A DNA stretch of 64,000 nt from UBA3700 sp963592135 (lineage in GTDB: Bacteria; Bacillota; Clostridia; Christensenellales; UBA3700), in the NCBI GenBank assembly GCA_963592135.1, contig CAVAVP010000006.1, positions 1 through 64,000 on the forward strand, read 5' to 3'. Each line of letters opens with the position of its first letter. The stretch's first letter is position 1. The translations under genes and the position numbers were made by a program. The notes beneath the pieces are model-generated. The model worked only from the letters and a program-made list of their open reading frames with translations, was not told the origin of the DNA and did not search any database. Of this stretch, positions 24,793-33,481 are shown in pieces.

Positions 24793-27159
24793 TTATTCTT
24801 CAGTCAATACTATTACATTGTATGTAGACAAATACATAGAACATAGTTTTGCTGTACTTGATGGCTCTGGTATAGTATCTTTCACTTGCCATACATCTAA
24901 GAAATATACATTACTTCCATAAACTACTGCACTACACATATAATAACCATCAAGTTTAGTTATTTTTTCAGCCGTTAAAGTTGACGATTTTGTATTAATT
25001 CTATATAAACCTTTTGATGATGAACCAGCTGATGTATTTCTATAATAATAAACATAATTACCATATACGAAGAAACTTCTAGCTCCATCTACCGCATTTA
25101 ACTTAGCAATTTCTGTTACTTCACCTATTGCTACATTGTATTTGACAATATAGTTATTTGCATATCCATCATACATCATATATACACAACCATCTTTTAT
25201 TACATATTGGTTAGGATACAATTTATTATAACTATTACTTTTTGCTTTTAAAGTTACAGCAGCAGTTCCTGTTGAAATTGTATACTCATACAACTCACTA
25301 TTTGCAACAAAGTAAACTTTGCCATTATAAATACATGTATCGTAATCATCAACTTTTTCAGCATCGAAAACTACAGTATCTTCTGTACCATCATATTTCA
25401 TTCTATTTAAGGAATTAGAACTAGAGAAATTTGCATAGTAGATATAATCATCAGCAAAAGATAGATGATAACACTTTTCCGTTAAAATCCTTGTTAATTC
25501 ACTTGTTTTTAAATTCATCTTATACAAATCAAAATTAACAAGGAAACGAACAGTCGCAAAATAGATATAATCTCCATGAATAGCAAGATCTGCAACCTGC
25601 ATACTACTAACTCTATATGAATTTTTATTACTTATGTTATATTTCCACATTGTTCCACCATCTTTCATGTTTATGTAATATAACTCTCCATTATAAATAT
25701 CCATATCCTCATAATATGTAGAAATCACCTCTACCTTTTCTGGAGCAACAAATGTTGACATTAAATCTAAATCTTCCTCGGAATTAATATTGTAACAATG
25801 TAAATGTTTGTCATTTGCCCTATAGTAATATAAATAACCATTGATTGAAGTTAATGCGTACACTTCATCAGTTTCGCCATCAATAACCTTAGCAGAACCT
25901 TCAAGCAGTGTATAAGAATCACTTACCCAACCACTTCCATCAATTGGAGCTTTATATATTCCATCGCCAAAAATTTTTGATGTAACCATATCCGTATTTA
26001 CAAAATAAATATAATCATCAATAATTGTTAAATACTTACCTTTTGACATAGTAATTTTGGTTACCTTTGAACTATCATCTGCTAAAGGCAATGTCATAGA
26101 ACCACTTACATTTATACTATAAATAGCAGCACCTGCTGTTGCGTTAGATAATGTAAAATGTCTTGTAAAATATAAAACATTGTTTTTAACAACTATATCT
26201 GAAACTTTATAATCATAAACTTTTGTTGCTGTTGCATTACTTGCATTTGTAGCTACTCTATACAATTTTCCGCCATCTGAAGAATTTGAAAAATAAATAT
26301 AATTTTCCACATATGTCAAATATGTTGCTTTAGAAGCTGTTAATCTTGTAGCAACTGGATCCATACTACTTTCTTCCAAATCAGAAATTTTTATTTTGTA
26401 AATACCATTTGAATCAGTATTAAATAAAGTATTGTTGCATGCATAATATAAACAAGTACCATCTGTTGTTAAATATTCAGCATTAACATCAAGAAGATAA
26501 CTTATATTTGTTCCATCATAACTTGAAATACTTGATGTAATACCTGAACTTATACAATATAATTTATTATTTGCTGTTGCAAAATATTGAGTTTTATAAT
26601 CATCAATTAAATTAATATTTGAACCATCATAACAATATAAATAATTGTTATCTAGAGGATTTTGGAAATATAAATTATTATTATAAACAGCAACACTTAA
26701 TGGCTCTACTTGACTAGTAATCTTAATTTTAGCAGTTAAAGTTAAACTATTATAACCTACACCACTAATAACAGCTCTTATACTATAAGTACCAACACTC
26801 TTAGCGCTATTTTTACCATCCTCGCCACCTGTATATGTTACAGTAGCGACAGATGGAATATTTCCTGTAACTAATATTGTTTTTTCAGTTCCATCATAAT
26901 CATATGTGGCATTCGAGAAAACTAACCCTTCAAAATCCTTTTTTGTCGAATCTTGTGGTGGTAAATATTCAATGTCACTACTTCCAGTCGTATCTCCCGA
27001 ATCATTTGGATTGTTACTAGTATCATCTCCTGGTTTGTTAGTCGTAGTTGTAGGTGTTGAATTTCCATTTAAATTTTCTTCTTTTGCACAAGCAACTAAT
27101 GAAGAAAATGTAAGAATTACCACGATAAGTAAAACAATAGCTAATGTTGTTTTTTTTAT
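24793..27159 (-). CDS. Large lipoprotein with MBG-like and DUF5050-type propeller domains (AUA start)
   Basis: About 788 residues, predicted to be exported and lipid-anchored. From AUA at 27159 the protein starts M-K-K-T-T-L-A-I-V-L-L and ends its signal at the lipobox LVAC; no AUG, GUG or UUG occurs upstream in this frame before the stop, and a GTG at 27123 would cut the signal peptide in half. A Thr/Asn/Pro linker is followed by a short MBG-type bacterial Ig-like domain (about 80-145), then a long region of repeated 'YIYFSN..DGGKLYR' blades (about 150-780), the pattern of DUF5050 beta-propellers. Function is unknown; surface carbohydrate or protein binding is the usual guess. AAGGGG lies 11 nt before the AUA. 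Confidence 0.85.
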   Translation of the reverse strand: MKKTTLAIVLLIVVILTFSSLVACAKEENLNGNSTPTTTTNKPGDDTSNNPNDSGDTTGSSDIEYLPPQDSTKKDFEGLVFSNATYDYDGTEKTILVTGNIPSVATVTYTGGEDGKNSAKSVGTYSIRAVISGVGYNSLTLTAKIKITSQVEPLSVAVYNNNLYFQNPLDNNYLYCYDGSNINLIDDYKTQYFATANNKLYCISSGITSSISSYDGTNISYLLDVNAEYLTTDGTCLYYACNNTLFNTDSNGIYKIKISDLEESSMDPVATRLTASKATYLTYVENYIYFSNSSDGGKLYRVATNASNATATKVYDYKVSDIVVKNNVLYFTRHFTLSNATAGAAIYSINVSGSMTLPLADDSSKVTKITMSKGKYLTIIDDYIYFVNTDMVTSKIFGDGIYKAPIDGSGWVSDSYTLLEGSAKVIDGETDEVYALTSINGYLYYYRANDKHLHCYNINSEEDLDLMSTFVAPEKVEVISTYYEDMDIYNGELYYINMKDGGTMWKYNISNKNSYRVSSMQVADLAIHGDYIYFATVRFLVNFDLYKMNLKTSELTRILTEKCYHLSFADDYIYYANFSSSNSLNRMKYDGTEDTVVFDAEKVDDYDTCIYNGKVYFVANSELYEYTISTGTAAVTLKAKSNSYNKLYPNQYVIKDGCVYMMYDGYANNYIVKYNVAIGEVTEIAKLNAVDGARSFFVYGNYVYYYRNTSAGSSSKGLYRINTKSSTLTAEKITKLDGYYMCSAVVYGSNVYFLDVWQVKDTIPEPSSTAKLCSMYLSTYNVIVLTEE

Positions 27160-27164
27160 AAAAA

Positions 27165-27204
27165 AATAAACCCCTTTTAAAACTTTTATTCCTTGAGGTT
27201 TATT
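27165..27204 (-). terminator. Hairpin ending the polA-coaE transcript, overlapping the lipoprotein promoter
   Basis: Ten-base arms (27204-27195 with 27174-27165, one G-U) enclose a 20-nt loop and are followed by seven T on the minus strand. It fits a terminator for coaE. Its 5' arm overlaps the -10 box of the lipoprotein promoter and its 3' arm contains the AAGGGG ribosome site, so transcripts from that promoter would lack part of the stem. Confidence 0.55.
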
Positions 27205-27229
27205 ATATATATATATATATGAAAATCAA
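27202..27229 (-). promoter_or_regulatory. Promoter of the lipoprotein gene
   Basis: TTGATT (27229-27224), 16-nt AT-repeat spacer, perfect TATAAT (27207-27202) on the minus strand. The spacer is a TA-dinucleotide run, a site prone to length variation and hence possible phase variation. Confidence 0.55.
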
Positions 27230-27305
27230 GACTTAATTTTAAATTTAAAACCCATTATACGTCAAACATTTGATAAAACCTAGCATTTTCAAGCATGTAA
27301 AATCT

Positions 27306-27860
27306 TTATAAAATCTTTATTATTTGATATTTTAATGCGTTTTTGTCTTTATTGTTAAAAACAATAGATGTTGCATAATTTTCAAGTTCTTTATCACTTG
27401 GCTGGTTATTTATAACTTTTTTTGCGTATTCTTTATCACAATTATTTCTCGCAATAATTCTTTGTATTCTTAATTTAGTATCAGCACAAACAAGTATTAC
27501 CTTATCAAAATAATTTTCAAGTCCACTACCTATAAATACCGGCACTTCAATAAATATATCTTTTGTTTGATCTAAAATTAACTTATCTAATTTTTCTCTA
27601 ACTTTTGGATGAGCTATGGAATTTAAAAGTTCTAGTTTTGCCTTATTATTAAAAACTATACTTCCAAGTTTTTTCTTATCTATTTTATTATTCTCTACCA
27701 AGCCTTCAAAGTTTTTATTTATCTCATCTATATAACTTTGCTCGTTTAACATAGAATTATAAATCTCATCACAACTATAAACACCATATCCTAGTTCCTT
27801 TATAATTTGTGCTGCCGTAGATTTTCCAGATCCAATTCCACCAATAATAGCTATTTTCAT
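27306..27860 (-). CDS. coaE: Dephospho-CoA kinase
   Basis: Last step of coenzyme A synthesis, phosphorylating the 3'-OH of dephospho-CoA. The 184-residue protein has the P-loop GGIGSGKSTAAQ (7-18), the substrate Asp region 'YSCDEIYNSML' (about 29-39) and the lid 'RIQRIIARN' (about 130-138). Its ATG overlaps the polA stop by one base (TAATG), so it is coupled to polA; this pair is common in Clostridia. The C-terminus is a little shorter than the usual 195-200 residues. Confidence 0.95.
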   Translation of the reverse strand: MKIAIIGGIGSGKSTAAQIIKELGYGVYSCDEIYNSMLNEQSYIDEINKNFEGLVENNKIDKKKLGSIVFNNKAKLELLNSIAHPKVREKLDKLILDQTKDIFIEVPVFIGSGLENYFDKVILVCADTKLRIQRIIARNNCDKEYAKKVINNQPSDKELENYATSIVFNNKDKNALKYQIIKIL

Positions 27861-30403
27861 TATTTAGCCTCTAACCAATTAAACCCTACGCCTACCTCTG
27901 CTTCAAGCTTAACTTTTAACTTAACGACATTTTCCATTGAATCATGTAAGATTTTCTTAACTTGCTCAATTTCGTTTATATCTGTATCTACTATTAATTC
28001 ATCATGAACTTGCATTATTAGTTTAGATTTTAAATTTTGTTCATTTAGTGCATTATAAACTTTTATCATAGCAAGTTTTATGATATCTGCGGCACTTCCT
28101 TGAAGTGGCATATTCATTGCTATTCTTTTGCCAAAGTTTTGTATATTTTTATTTGACTGAGTAAGTTCTGGAATATATCTACGTCTACCAAACAAGGTTA
28201 AAGCATAACCCGTTTTAACGGCATCATCAACAAGCTTATTCATATAAACATGAACCTTTGGGAATTCTTTAAAATAGTTTTCAATAAATTCTTTAGCTTT
28301 TTTTACAGGTATTCCCATATCTTGAGATAAACCATAGTCGGTAATTCCATAAATAATTCCAAAGTTTACAGCCTTTGCTTGTCTTCTTATATCACCTGTT
28401 ATTAAGTCTTTAGGTAAATTAAATATTTTGCTTGCAGTTGTAGTATGAATATCTATTCCCTCATTAAAGGCTTCTATCATAGTTTCATCTCCACTAAACG
28501 CAGCCATTAATCTTAATTCTACTTGTGAATAATCTGCGCAAACTAAGGTATTTCCCTTACTTGCTGTAAATAATCCTCTTATTTGTTTTCCTTCTTCCTT
28601 TCTTATAGGAATATTCTGCAAGTTAGGCTCAGTTGAAGACAATCTTCCTGTTGATGTTATAGTTTGGGTAAATATTGTATGAATTTTGTTGCTACCATCT
28701 ATAAGTGGTGCCATACCATCAAGATATGTCGAACGTAATTTTTCTACTTCCCTATATCTTAAAATTAAAGAAATTATTGGATGAAAATCTACAAGTTCAT
28801 TTAGCGTATCTACAGATGTAGAGTAACCTGTCTTTGTTTTTCCTATAGTTGGAAGTCCTAACCTTTCAAATAAAATAACACCTAATTGCTTTGGTGAATT
28901 TAAATTAAACACTTCCCCTGCTATTTCATAAATTTCTTTTTGCAAATACGAAATTTCAGTCTTAAACTTCTTAGTTAATTCCTGTAATTTTTCTTTATCC
29001 ACTGAAAAGCCTTGTTTTTCCATATCAAATAAAACTTCAATTAAAGGTTTTTCCATATCATAATATAAAGATTCACACTTTCTTTCTTTTAATTCTTTTA
29101 GAATTAACTCCTCAATCATAAACATACTTGCGGATTTTGAATTTGATTCAATATTATAAGTATTTAGCAAATCGCCTAAGGATTTGTAATTTCTATTAAC
29201 ATCAGTTAAATATGCCATTAAAGATAAATCATCATAAGGCATGTTTAAAGATATATCATAAGGCATTAAATCGTGTTTTAATCCCTTTACATCAAATATA
29301 AGTTTTCTTATATCTTTAGATTCAAACAAAGGCTTCATTTCTTGAATAAAATCATCATAGAAAAGTCCACCAAATAAATTATCAGATATTTCTATCTTGT
29401 AGGCTTTGCTGCTTGATGTTGCTATTTCTATTTCACTGCCAATTATAATACCTACATTTTTAGTTTTATTTGCTTCATTTAGAATTATCTTTAAATCATC
29501 TATATTATCTATATTTTCAATTTCAACTACATTTTTTTGAACAGCAGCTTCTTCATCAAAATTCATTCTCTCTATAACTTTAAATAATTCTAATTCCTTT
29601 AGAATATCTTTACATTCTTGAGAAAATGGTATTTTCAATCTTGCAGATTGTAAATCAAAGTTTATAGCTACGTTTGTATTAATTGTAGCTAATTTATAAG
29701 ACAAATATGCCATATCTTTATTTAATTCAAGTTTTTCCTTTAGCTTTCCTTTTATTTCATCAATATGTGCATAAACACCATCAATTGTGTCATACTTATT
29801 TAATAATTCTAATGCAGTTTTTTCACCAATGCCAGCAACACCTGGAATATTATCTGAATGATCCCCCATTAAAGATTTTAAATCTATAATTTGTGAAGGT
29901 CTAAGATTCATACTTTCTTTTAAATGATTTACAGTAAATTCTTCTATTTCAGATACCCCCTTTCTAGTAAGCAATACTGTGTTTTTATCATCAATAAGTT
30001 GAAGTGAGTCTTTATCTCCTGTTACTATGTATGTTTTTTCATTATATTTTTTTGCAATTGTTCCAATGATATCATCAGCCTCATCTCCTGGAACTTCAAG
30101 GATAGGAATACCCATTGAACGTAAAACTTGTTTCATTGGCTCTACTTGAGACCTAAGCTCTTCTGGCATAGGTTTTCTTCCTGCTTTATAATCTTCAAAT
30201 AAATCTTTCCTATGCAATCTTGCATGAACATCAAAAGCCGCAATTATATAGTCTGGCTTATATTTTTCTATAAGCTTTAAAAGCATATTCATATAACCAA
30301 AAATTGCACCTGTAAATTGACCTTTTCTATTTGAAAAGTTAGGAAGTGCATAAAACGCTCTATTTATTAATGAGTTTGAATCTAAAACAAGTATCTTTTC
30401 CAT
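27860..30403 (-). CDS. polA: DNA polymerase I without proofreading residues
   Basis: 847 residues: 5'-nuclease domain (1-280, with 'NRAFYALP' and 'VTGDKDSLQLI'), a central 3'-5' exonuclease-like domain (about 290-460) that lacks the DxE and other catalytic acids, and the polymerase domain with motif A 'DYSQVELR' (about 628), motif B 'RRQAKAVNFGIIYG' and motif C 'QVHDELIVD'. It should fill gaps and remove Okazaki primers but not proofread, as in Bacillus. The ATG has no ribosome site; TATAAT ends six bases before it, suggesting leaderless translation. coaE follows with a one-base overlap. Confidence 0.96.
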   Translation of the reverse strand: MEKILVLDSNSLINRAFYALPNFSNRKGQFTGAIFGYMNMLLKLIEKYKPDYIIAAFDVHARLHRKDLFEDYKAGRKPMPEELRSQVEPMKQVLRSMGIPILEVPGDEADDIIGTIAKKYNEKTYIVTGDKDSLQLIDDKNTVLLTRKGVSEIEEFTVNHLKESMNLRPSQIIDLKSLMGDHSDNIPGVAGIGEKTALELLNKYDTIDGVYAHIDEIKGKLKEKLELNKDMAYLSYKLATINTNVAINFDLQSARLKIPFSQECKDILKELELFKVIERMNFDEEAAVQKNVVEIENIDNIDDLKIILNEANKTKNVGIIIGSEIEIATSSSKAYKIEISDNLFGGLFYDDFIQEMKPLFESKDIRKLIFDVKGLKHDLMPYDISLNMPYDDLSLMAYLTDVNRNYKSLGDLLNTYNIESNSKSASMFMIEELILKELKERKCESLYYDMEKPLIEVLFDMEKQGFSVDKEKLQELTKKFKTEISYLQKEIYEIAGEVFNLNSPKQLGVILFERLGLPTIGKTKTGYSTSVDTLNELVDFHPIISLILRYREVEKLRSTYLDGMAPLIDGSNKIHTIFTQTITSTGRLSSTEPNLQNIPIRKEEGKQIRGLFTASKGNTLVCADYSQVELRLMAAFSGDETMIEAFNEGIDIHTTTASKIFNLPKDLITGDIRRQAKAVNFGIIYGITDYGLSQDMGIPVKKAKEFIENYFKEFPKVHVYMNKLVDDAVKTGYALTLFGRRRYIPELTQSNKNIQNFGKRIAMNMPLQGSAADIIKLAMIKVYNALNEQNLKSKLIMQVHDELIVDTDINEIEQVKKILHDSMENVVKLKVKLEAEVGVGFNWLEAK

Positions 30404-30409
30404 ATCAAT

Positions 30410-30415
30410 ATTATA
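30410..30415 (-). promoter_or_regulatory. -10 box of polA-coaE, leaderless
   Basis: Perfect TATAAT (30415-30410 on the minus strand) ends 6 nt before the polA ATG; no AGGAG-like sequence is present. The -35 region (TAGAAT at 17 nt) is weak. Confidence 0.5.
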
Positions 30416-30563
30416 TCTTAGCGAATAAAATTATTCTATCTTTAATATTAATTATTTTTAAATATTCTCTTTTTAAAATCTATCTATACAATTTTTTAAT
30501 TTGTAACCCATTTTCTGCTTTTACGCAAAGGCTTATCTAATGTTATATATTTATCTAACAAAG

Positions 30564-30597
30564 CAATAAAATACCTCAACAACGTGTTGAGGTATTA
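30564..30597 (-). terminator. Terminator of icd
   Basis: A 12-bp near-perfect inverted repeat (AATACCTCAACA and complement, about 30570-30596) with a 3-nt loop, then TTTTATTG on the minus strand. The remaining 150 bases to polA hold only the polA promoter. Confidence 0.85.
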
Positions 30598-30620
30598 AAG
30601 ATTTTTTTAACTTTTTAAAA

Positions 30621-31820
30621 TTATATATTACTTGCTATTTTCTTTAAGAAATCCTCTGTCATTAATTTATGAACTTCTTTATCACCCTTGTAAAGCGCAG
30701 CTAAATCTCCTGTCATATAACCATCTTCAATAGTCTTTATTGTTGCCTTTTCAAGTTTGTCAGCAAATTCTACAAGTTCATTTATTCCATCAAGTTGACC
30801 TCTTTTTCTTAAAGCTCCACTCCAAGCATAAATTGTAGCTACTGGGTTTGTTGATGTATTTTCACCATTTCTATATTTATAGTAATGTCTTGTAACAGTG
30901 CCATGTGCTGCTTCATATTCATAATTACCCTCTGGAGATACCAAAACTGAGCTCATCATTGCAAGAGAACCAAAAGCTGTAGCAACCATATCTGACATTA
31001 CGTCGCCATCATAGTTTTTACAAGCCCAAATCATACCACCATTAGATCTTACAATTCTAGCAACCGCATCATCTATTAATGTATAGAAATATGTAATTCC
31101 TGCCTTTTCAAATTTTTCTTTGTATTCACTTTCAAAAATATCGTTAAATATATCTTTAAATCTATGATCATAAGTTTTTGAAATTGTATCTTTTGCTGCA
31201 AACCATAAATCTTTTTTAGTATCTAACGCATAATTAAAACAAGATCTAGCAAATGAAGAAATTGAAGAATCTAAATTATGCATACCCATAACTACACCGG
31301 CAGATTTTTTATAATCAAACACTTCTATTTCACGAGTTCCATCTTCATCTTCAAGAACTAGTTTTGCTTTTCCGCCTTTTTTAACATATCCTTCAACATC
31401 CTTGTATATATCGCCATATGCATGACGAGCAATAACAATTGGTTGAATCCATGTTGGAATATATGGAACAATCCCCTTTACCATAATTGGCTCTCTAAAT
31501 ACAGTACCATCAAGTATTGCACGAATTGTACCATTTGGAGATTTCCACATTTGAGTTAAATTGTATTCTTTTACTCTTTGAGCATTTGGGGTAATTGTTG
31601 CACACTTTACAGCAACTCCATATTCTTTGGCAGCATTTGCTGAATCAATAGTTACTTGATCTTTTGTTGCCTCTCTATTTGGAAGACCTAAATCAAAATA
31701 AACAGTCTTTAAATCTACAAATGGATAAATTACATAATCTTTTATCCATTTCCATATAATTCTTGTCATCTCATCGCCATCCATTTCAACGATAGGTGTT
31801 TTCATTTGAATTTTTGACAT
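30621..31820 (-). CDS. icd: NADP-dependent isocitrate dehydrogenase, eukaryote-like type
   Basis: Oxidative decarboxylation of isocitrate to 2-oxoglutarate with NADPH production. The 399-residue protein belongs to the homodimeric subfamily shared with eukaryotes (type II), seen from 'TPIVEMDGDEMTRIIWKWIK' at the start, 'SPNGTIRAILDGTVFREPI' (about 94-112), the Mg2+ Asp motif 'ACKNYDGDVMSDMVA' (about 270) and 'AAHGTVTRHYYKY' (about 308). AGGAGA precedes the ATG. It is monocistronic. No citrate synthase or aconitase is in the window, so it probably feeds glutamate synthesis. Confidence 0.96.
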   Translation of the reverse strand: MSKIQMKTPIVEMDGDEMTRIIWKWIKDYVIYPFVDLKTVYFDLGLPNREATKDQVTIDSANAAKEYGVAVKCATITPNAQRVKEYNLTQMWKSPNGTIRAILDGTVFREPIMVKGIVPYIPTWIQPIVIARHAYGDIYKDVEGYVKKGGKAKLVLEDEDGTREIEVFDYKKSAGVVMGMHNLDSSISSFARSCFNYALDTKKDLWFAAKDTISKTYDHRFKDIFNDIFESEYKEKFEKAGITYFYTLIDDAVARIVRSNGGMIWACKNYDGDVMSDMVATAFGSLAMMSSVLVSPEGNYEYEAAHGTVTRHYYKYRNGENTSTNPVATIYAWSGALRKRGQLDGINELVEFADKLEKATIKTIEDGYMTGDLAALYKGDKEVHKLMTEDFLKKIASNI

Positions 31821-31867
31821 ATTTTTATCTCCTAATTTGTTTCTAAAATATTATATATAAATCAAGT

Positions 31868-32311
31868 TTATTTCTCAATATTTCTAAGCCACATAATTAT
31901 GGCATCAGAACTATTATTGTAATATTTTTTTCTTAACCCTTCTTCTTTAAAGTTAAACTTTTTATAAAGTCCTATAGCTTTTATATTTTCTTTCTCAACC
32001 TCAAGCGTTATTGCATTAATATTTCTAATTTTGCAGGTATCTATTAAATCTTGAAATAAAAGTGTTCCTAATCCTTTAGATTGCATATTCTTTATAACGG
32101 CAATATTATTAATATAAACTTCACCACATATTATGTTAAAAGAATAATACCCTAAAACAGTGTTATTATCTCCAAGCAAAACTCTAAAAACGCAATCATG
32201 ATTTTCAACTAAATTTTCAATTTGATTTTTACTCCAAGGAACTATTATTTCCTCATTTTCAATTTTAAAAACTTCGTCTATATGAGATAAATCACCATTT
32301 ACAATTTGCAT
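31868..32311 (-). CDS. rimI: RimI-type ribosomal protein S18 N-acetyltransferase
   Basis: 147-residue GNAT acetyltransferase with the acetyl-CoA loop 'VIKNMQSKGLGTLLFQDL' (about 74-91) and 'ITLEVEKENIKAIGLYKKFNF', the RimI signature at the C-terminus. It begins in the tsaB stop codon and ends the tsaE-tsaB-rimI operon, the usual setting of rimI in Firmicutes. The substrate assignment rests on this context; GNATs are hard to tell apart by sequence alone. Confidence 0.88.
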   Translation of the reverse strand: MQIVNGDLSHIDEVFKIENEEIIVPWSKNQIENLVENHDCVFRVLLGDNNTVLGYYSFNIICGEVYINNIAVIKNMQSKGLGTLLFQDLIDTCKIRNINAITLEVEKENIKAIGLYKKFNFKEEGLRKKYYNNSSDAIIMWLRNIEK

Positions 32312-32892
32312 TATTCACCATCTAAATCTCTTTCTGCTTGAGATTTTCTTAAATAAACTGGCTCAAGTGTTTGATATAGACCTTCATTTGCTTTAATAGT
32401 TGTAATCTCAATAAGTTTATATGGATCACACTCTTTATCTTTATATACAATCTCTAAATTTTTATTTTTAATTTCACTAATATCCTTACATCCCATTTCT
32501 TTTACATTTAAAAAAGAACCTTCAAATTCTGCATAATAATAGTTTCCATGAAGTGCATCAATTGCTGTTATAAAGTGGCCATTTTTCTTATAGGATAATT
32601 CTTCAAGTGCATTTATGGCTATTGTCTTTTTATTTGTGGCAAATGATAATGCTTTCATTGTTGCGATACCTATTCTAATTCCAGTAAAAGAACCTGGGCC
32701 TACAACACATGAAAAAACATCAATTTCATTTATATCTAAGTTTTGATCCATTAAAACTTCTTCAACATATGGCATAATTAGCGCATTATGCTTTTTGCCT
32801 GATTCCTGTGAAATTTTAAACTTTATTTCTCCATTTTTTGAGCAAGCCACAACAAGTTTTGGTGATGTTACATCAATTGTAAGTATATTCAT
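32311..32892 (-). CDS. tsaB: TsaB, tRNA threonylcarbamoyladenosine synthesis
   Basis: ASKHA-fold partner of TsaD in the t6A37 modification complex. The 193-residue protein has 'MNILTIDVTSPKLVVACS', the 'VVGPGSFTGIRIGIATMKALS' motif (about 64-84) and an acidic C-terminal region; it lacks the metal-binding His pair of TsaD, as expected. It overlaps tsaE by 4 nt and rimI by one base. TsaD and TsaC are not in the window. Confidence 0.94.
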   Translation of the reverse strand: MNILTIDVTSPKLVVACSKNGEIKFKISQESGKKHNALIMPYVEEVLMDQNLDINEIDVFSCVVGPGSFTGIRIGIATMKALSFATNKKTIAINALEELSYKKNGHFITAIDALHGNYYYAEFEGSFLNVKEMGCKDISEIKNKNLEIVYKDKECDPYKLIEITTIKANEGLYQTLEPVYLRKSQAERDLDGE

Positions 32893-33290
32893 TTAATTTC
32901 AAACTTCCTTGATAAATCCTCATTTAACGTAATGTTTATAACTATAGGATTTTCTATATTTTCAAATTTATTCCATTCAATTACACAAACGCCATTTAAA
33001 TACAAATACTCACTAAGTCCAAGTTCGTATAATTCATATTCTTCCTCTACTCTATACATGTCAAAATGATAAAGTGGAATCCTACCAGATAAGTATTGTT
33101 TCATAAAAGTAAAAGTTGGACTTGTAACAACATCATTTATACCTAAAGCCTTTGCAAGTCCTTTGGTAAAGGTTGTCTTTCCTGCACCTAAATCACCATT
33201 TAAAAGTATGATTTCTCCACCTTTTAAATTATCTGCGATCTTCTTTGCAAGAGCATACGTCTCTTCTACTGATTTTACAACATATTCCAT
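32889..33290 (-). CDS. tsaE: TsaE, tRNA threonylcarbamoyladenosine synthesis ATPase
   Basis: P-loop ATPase that recycles the TsaB-TsaD complex. From the ATG at 33290 the protein is 133 residues with Walker A GDLGAGKTTFTKGLA (about 31-45), 'TSPTFTFMKQY' and the 'HFDMYRVEEEYEL' motif (about 80-92). A reading from a TTG at 33332 would add 14 residues that have no family match and would begin within the promoter. There is no Shine-Dalgarno sequence; the -10 box ends nine bases before the ATG, predicting a leaderless mRNA. It leads tsaE-tsaB-rimI. Confidence 0.93.
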   Translation of the reverse strand: MEYVVKSVEETYALAKKIADNLKGGEIILLNGDLGAGKTTFTKGLAKALGINDVVTSPTFTFMKQYLSGRIPLYHFDMYRVEEEYELYELGLSEYLYLNGVCVIEWNKFENIENPIVINITLNEDLSRKFEIK

Positions 33291-33299
33291 ACGTAAATA

Positions 33300-33328
33300 A
33301 GTATATAATACTTGACTTTCATTATCAA
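33300..33328 (-). promoter_or_regulatory. Promoter of tsaE-tsaB-rimI, leaderless
   Basis: TTGATA (33328-33323), exactly 17-nt spacer, TATACT (33305-33300), then 9 nt to the tsaE ATG with no ribosome-binding site. It faces away from the riboflavin riboswitch and overlaps a plausible plus-strand promoter for ribU (TTGACT at 33312-33317). Confidence 0.65.
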
Positions 33329-33360
33329 ACAAATAATAATTAATTCAATTAAAACAAACC

Positions 33361-33476
33361 TTGAGGCGAGGTGAAATTCCTCACCGGTGGTATAGTCCAC
33401 AAACATTGTAAATTTTTATGCAATGCCGAATCTGTGAAATTCAGATACCGACAGTAAAGTCTGGATGATAAAGGAG
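33361..33476 (+). promoter_or_regulatory. FMN riboswitch (RFN element) of ribU
   Basis: Shows the conserved RFN blocks in order: GAGGCGAGGTGAAATTCC, TCACCGGTGGTA, the variable arm (about 33395-33430), GAATCTGTGAAATTCAGA and ACCGACAGTAAAGTCTGGAT. The closing strand ends in AAAGGAG, the ribU ribosome site, and can pair with CCTTGAG at the 5' side. There is no terminator between aptamer and gene, so control is most likely translational: FMN binding hides the ribosome site. Confidence 0.93.
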
Positions 33477-33481
33477 ATTTT

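Noticed and set aside
27204..27220. TA dinucleotide run as a repeat element
   Set aside because: It is only about nine units long and is explained as the spacer of a promoter.
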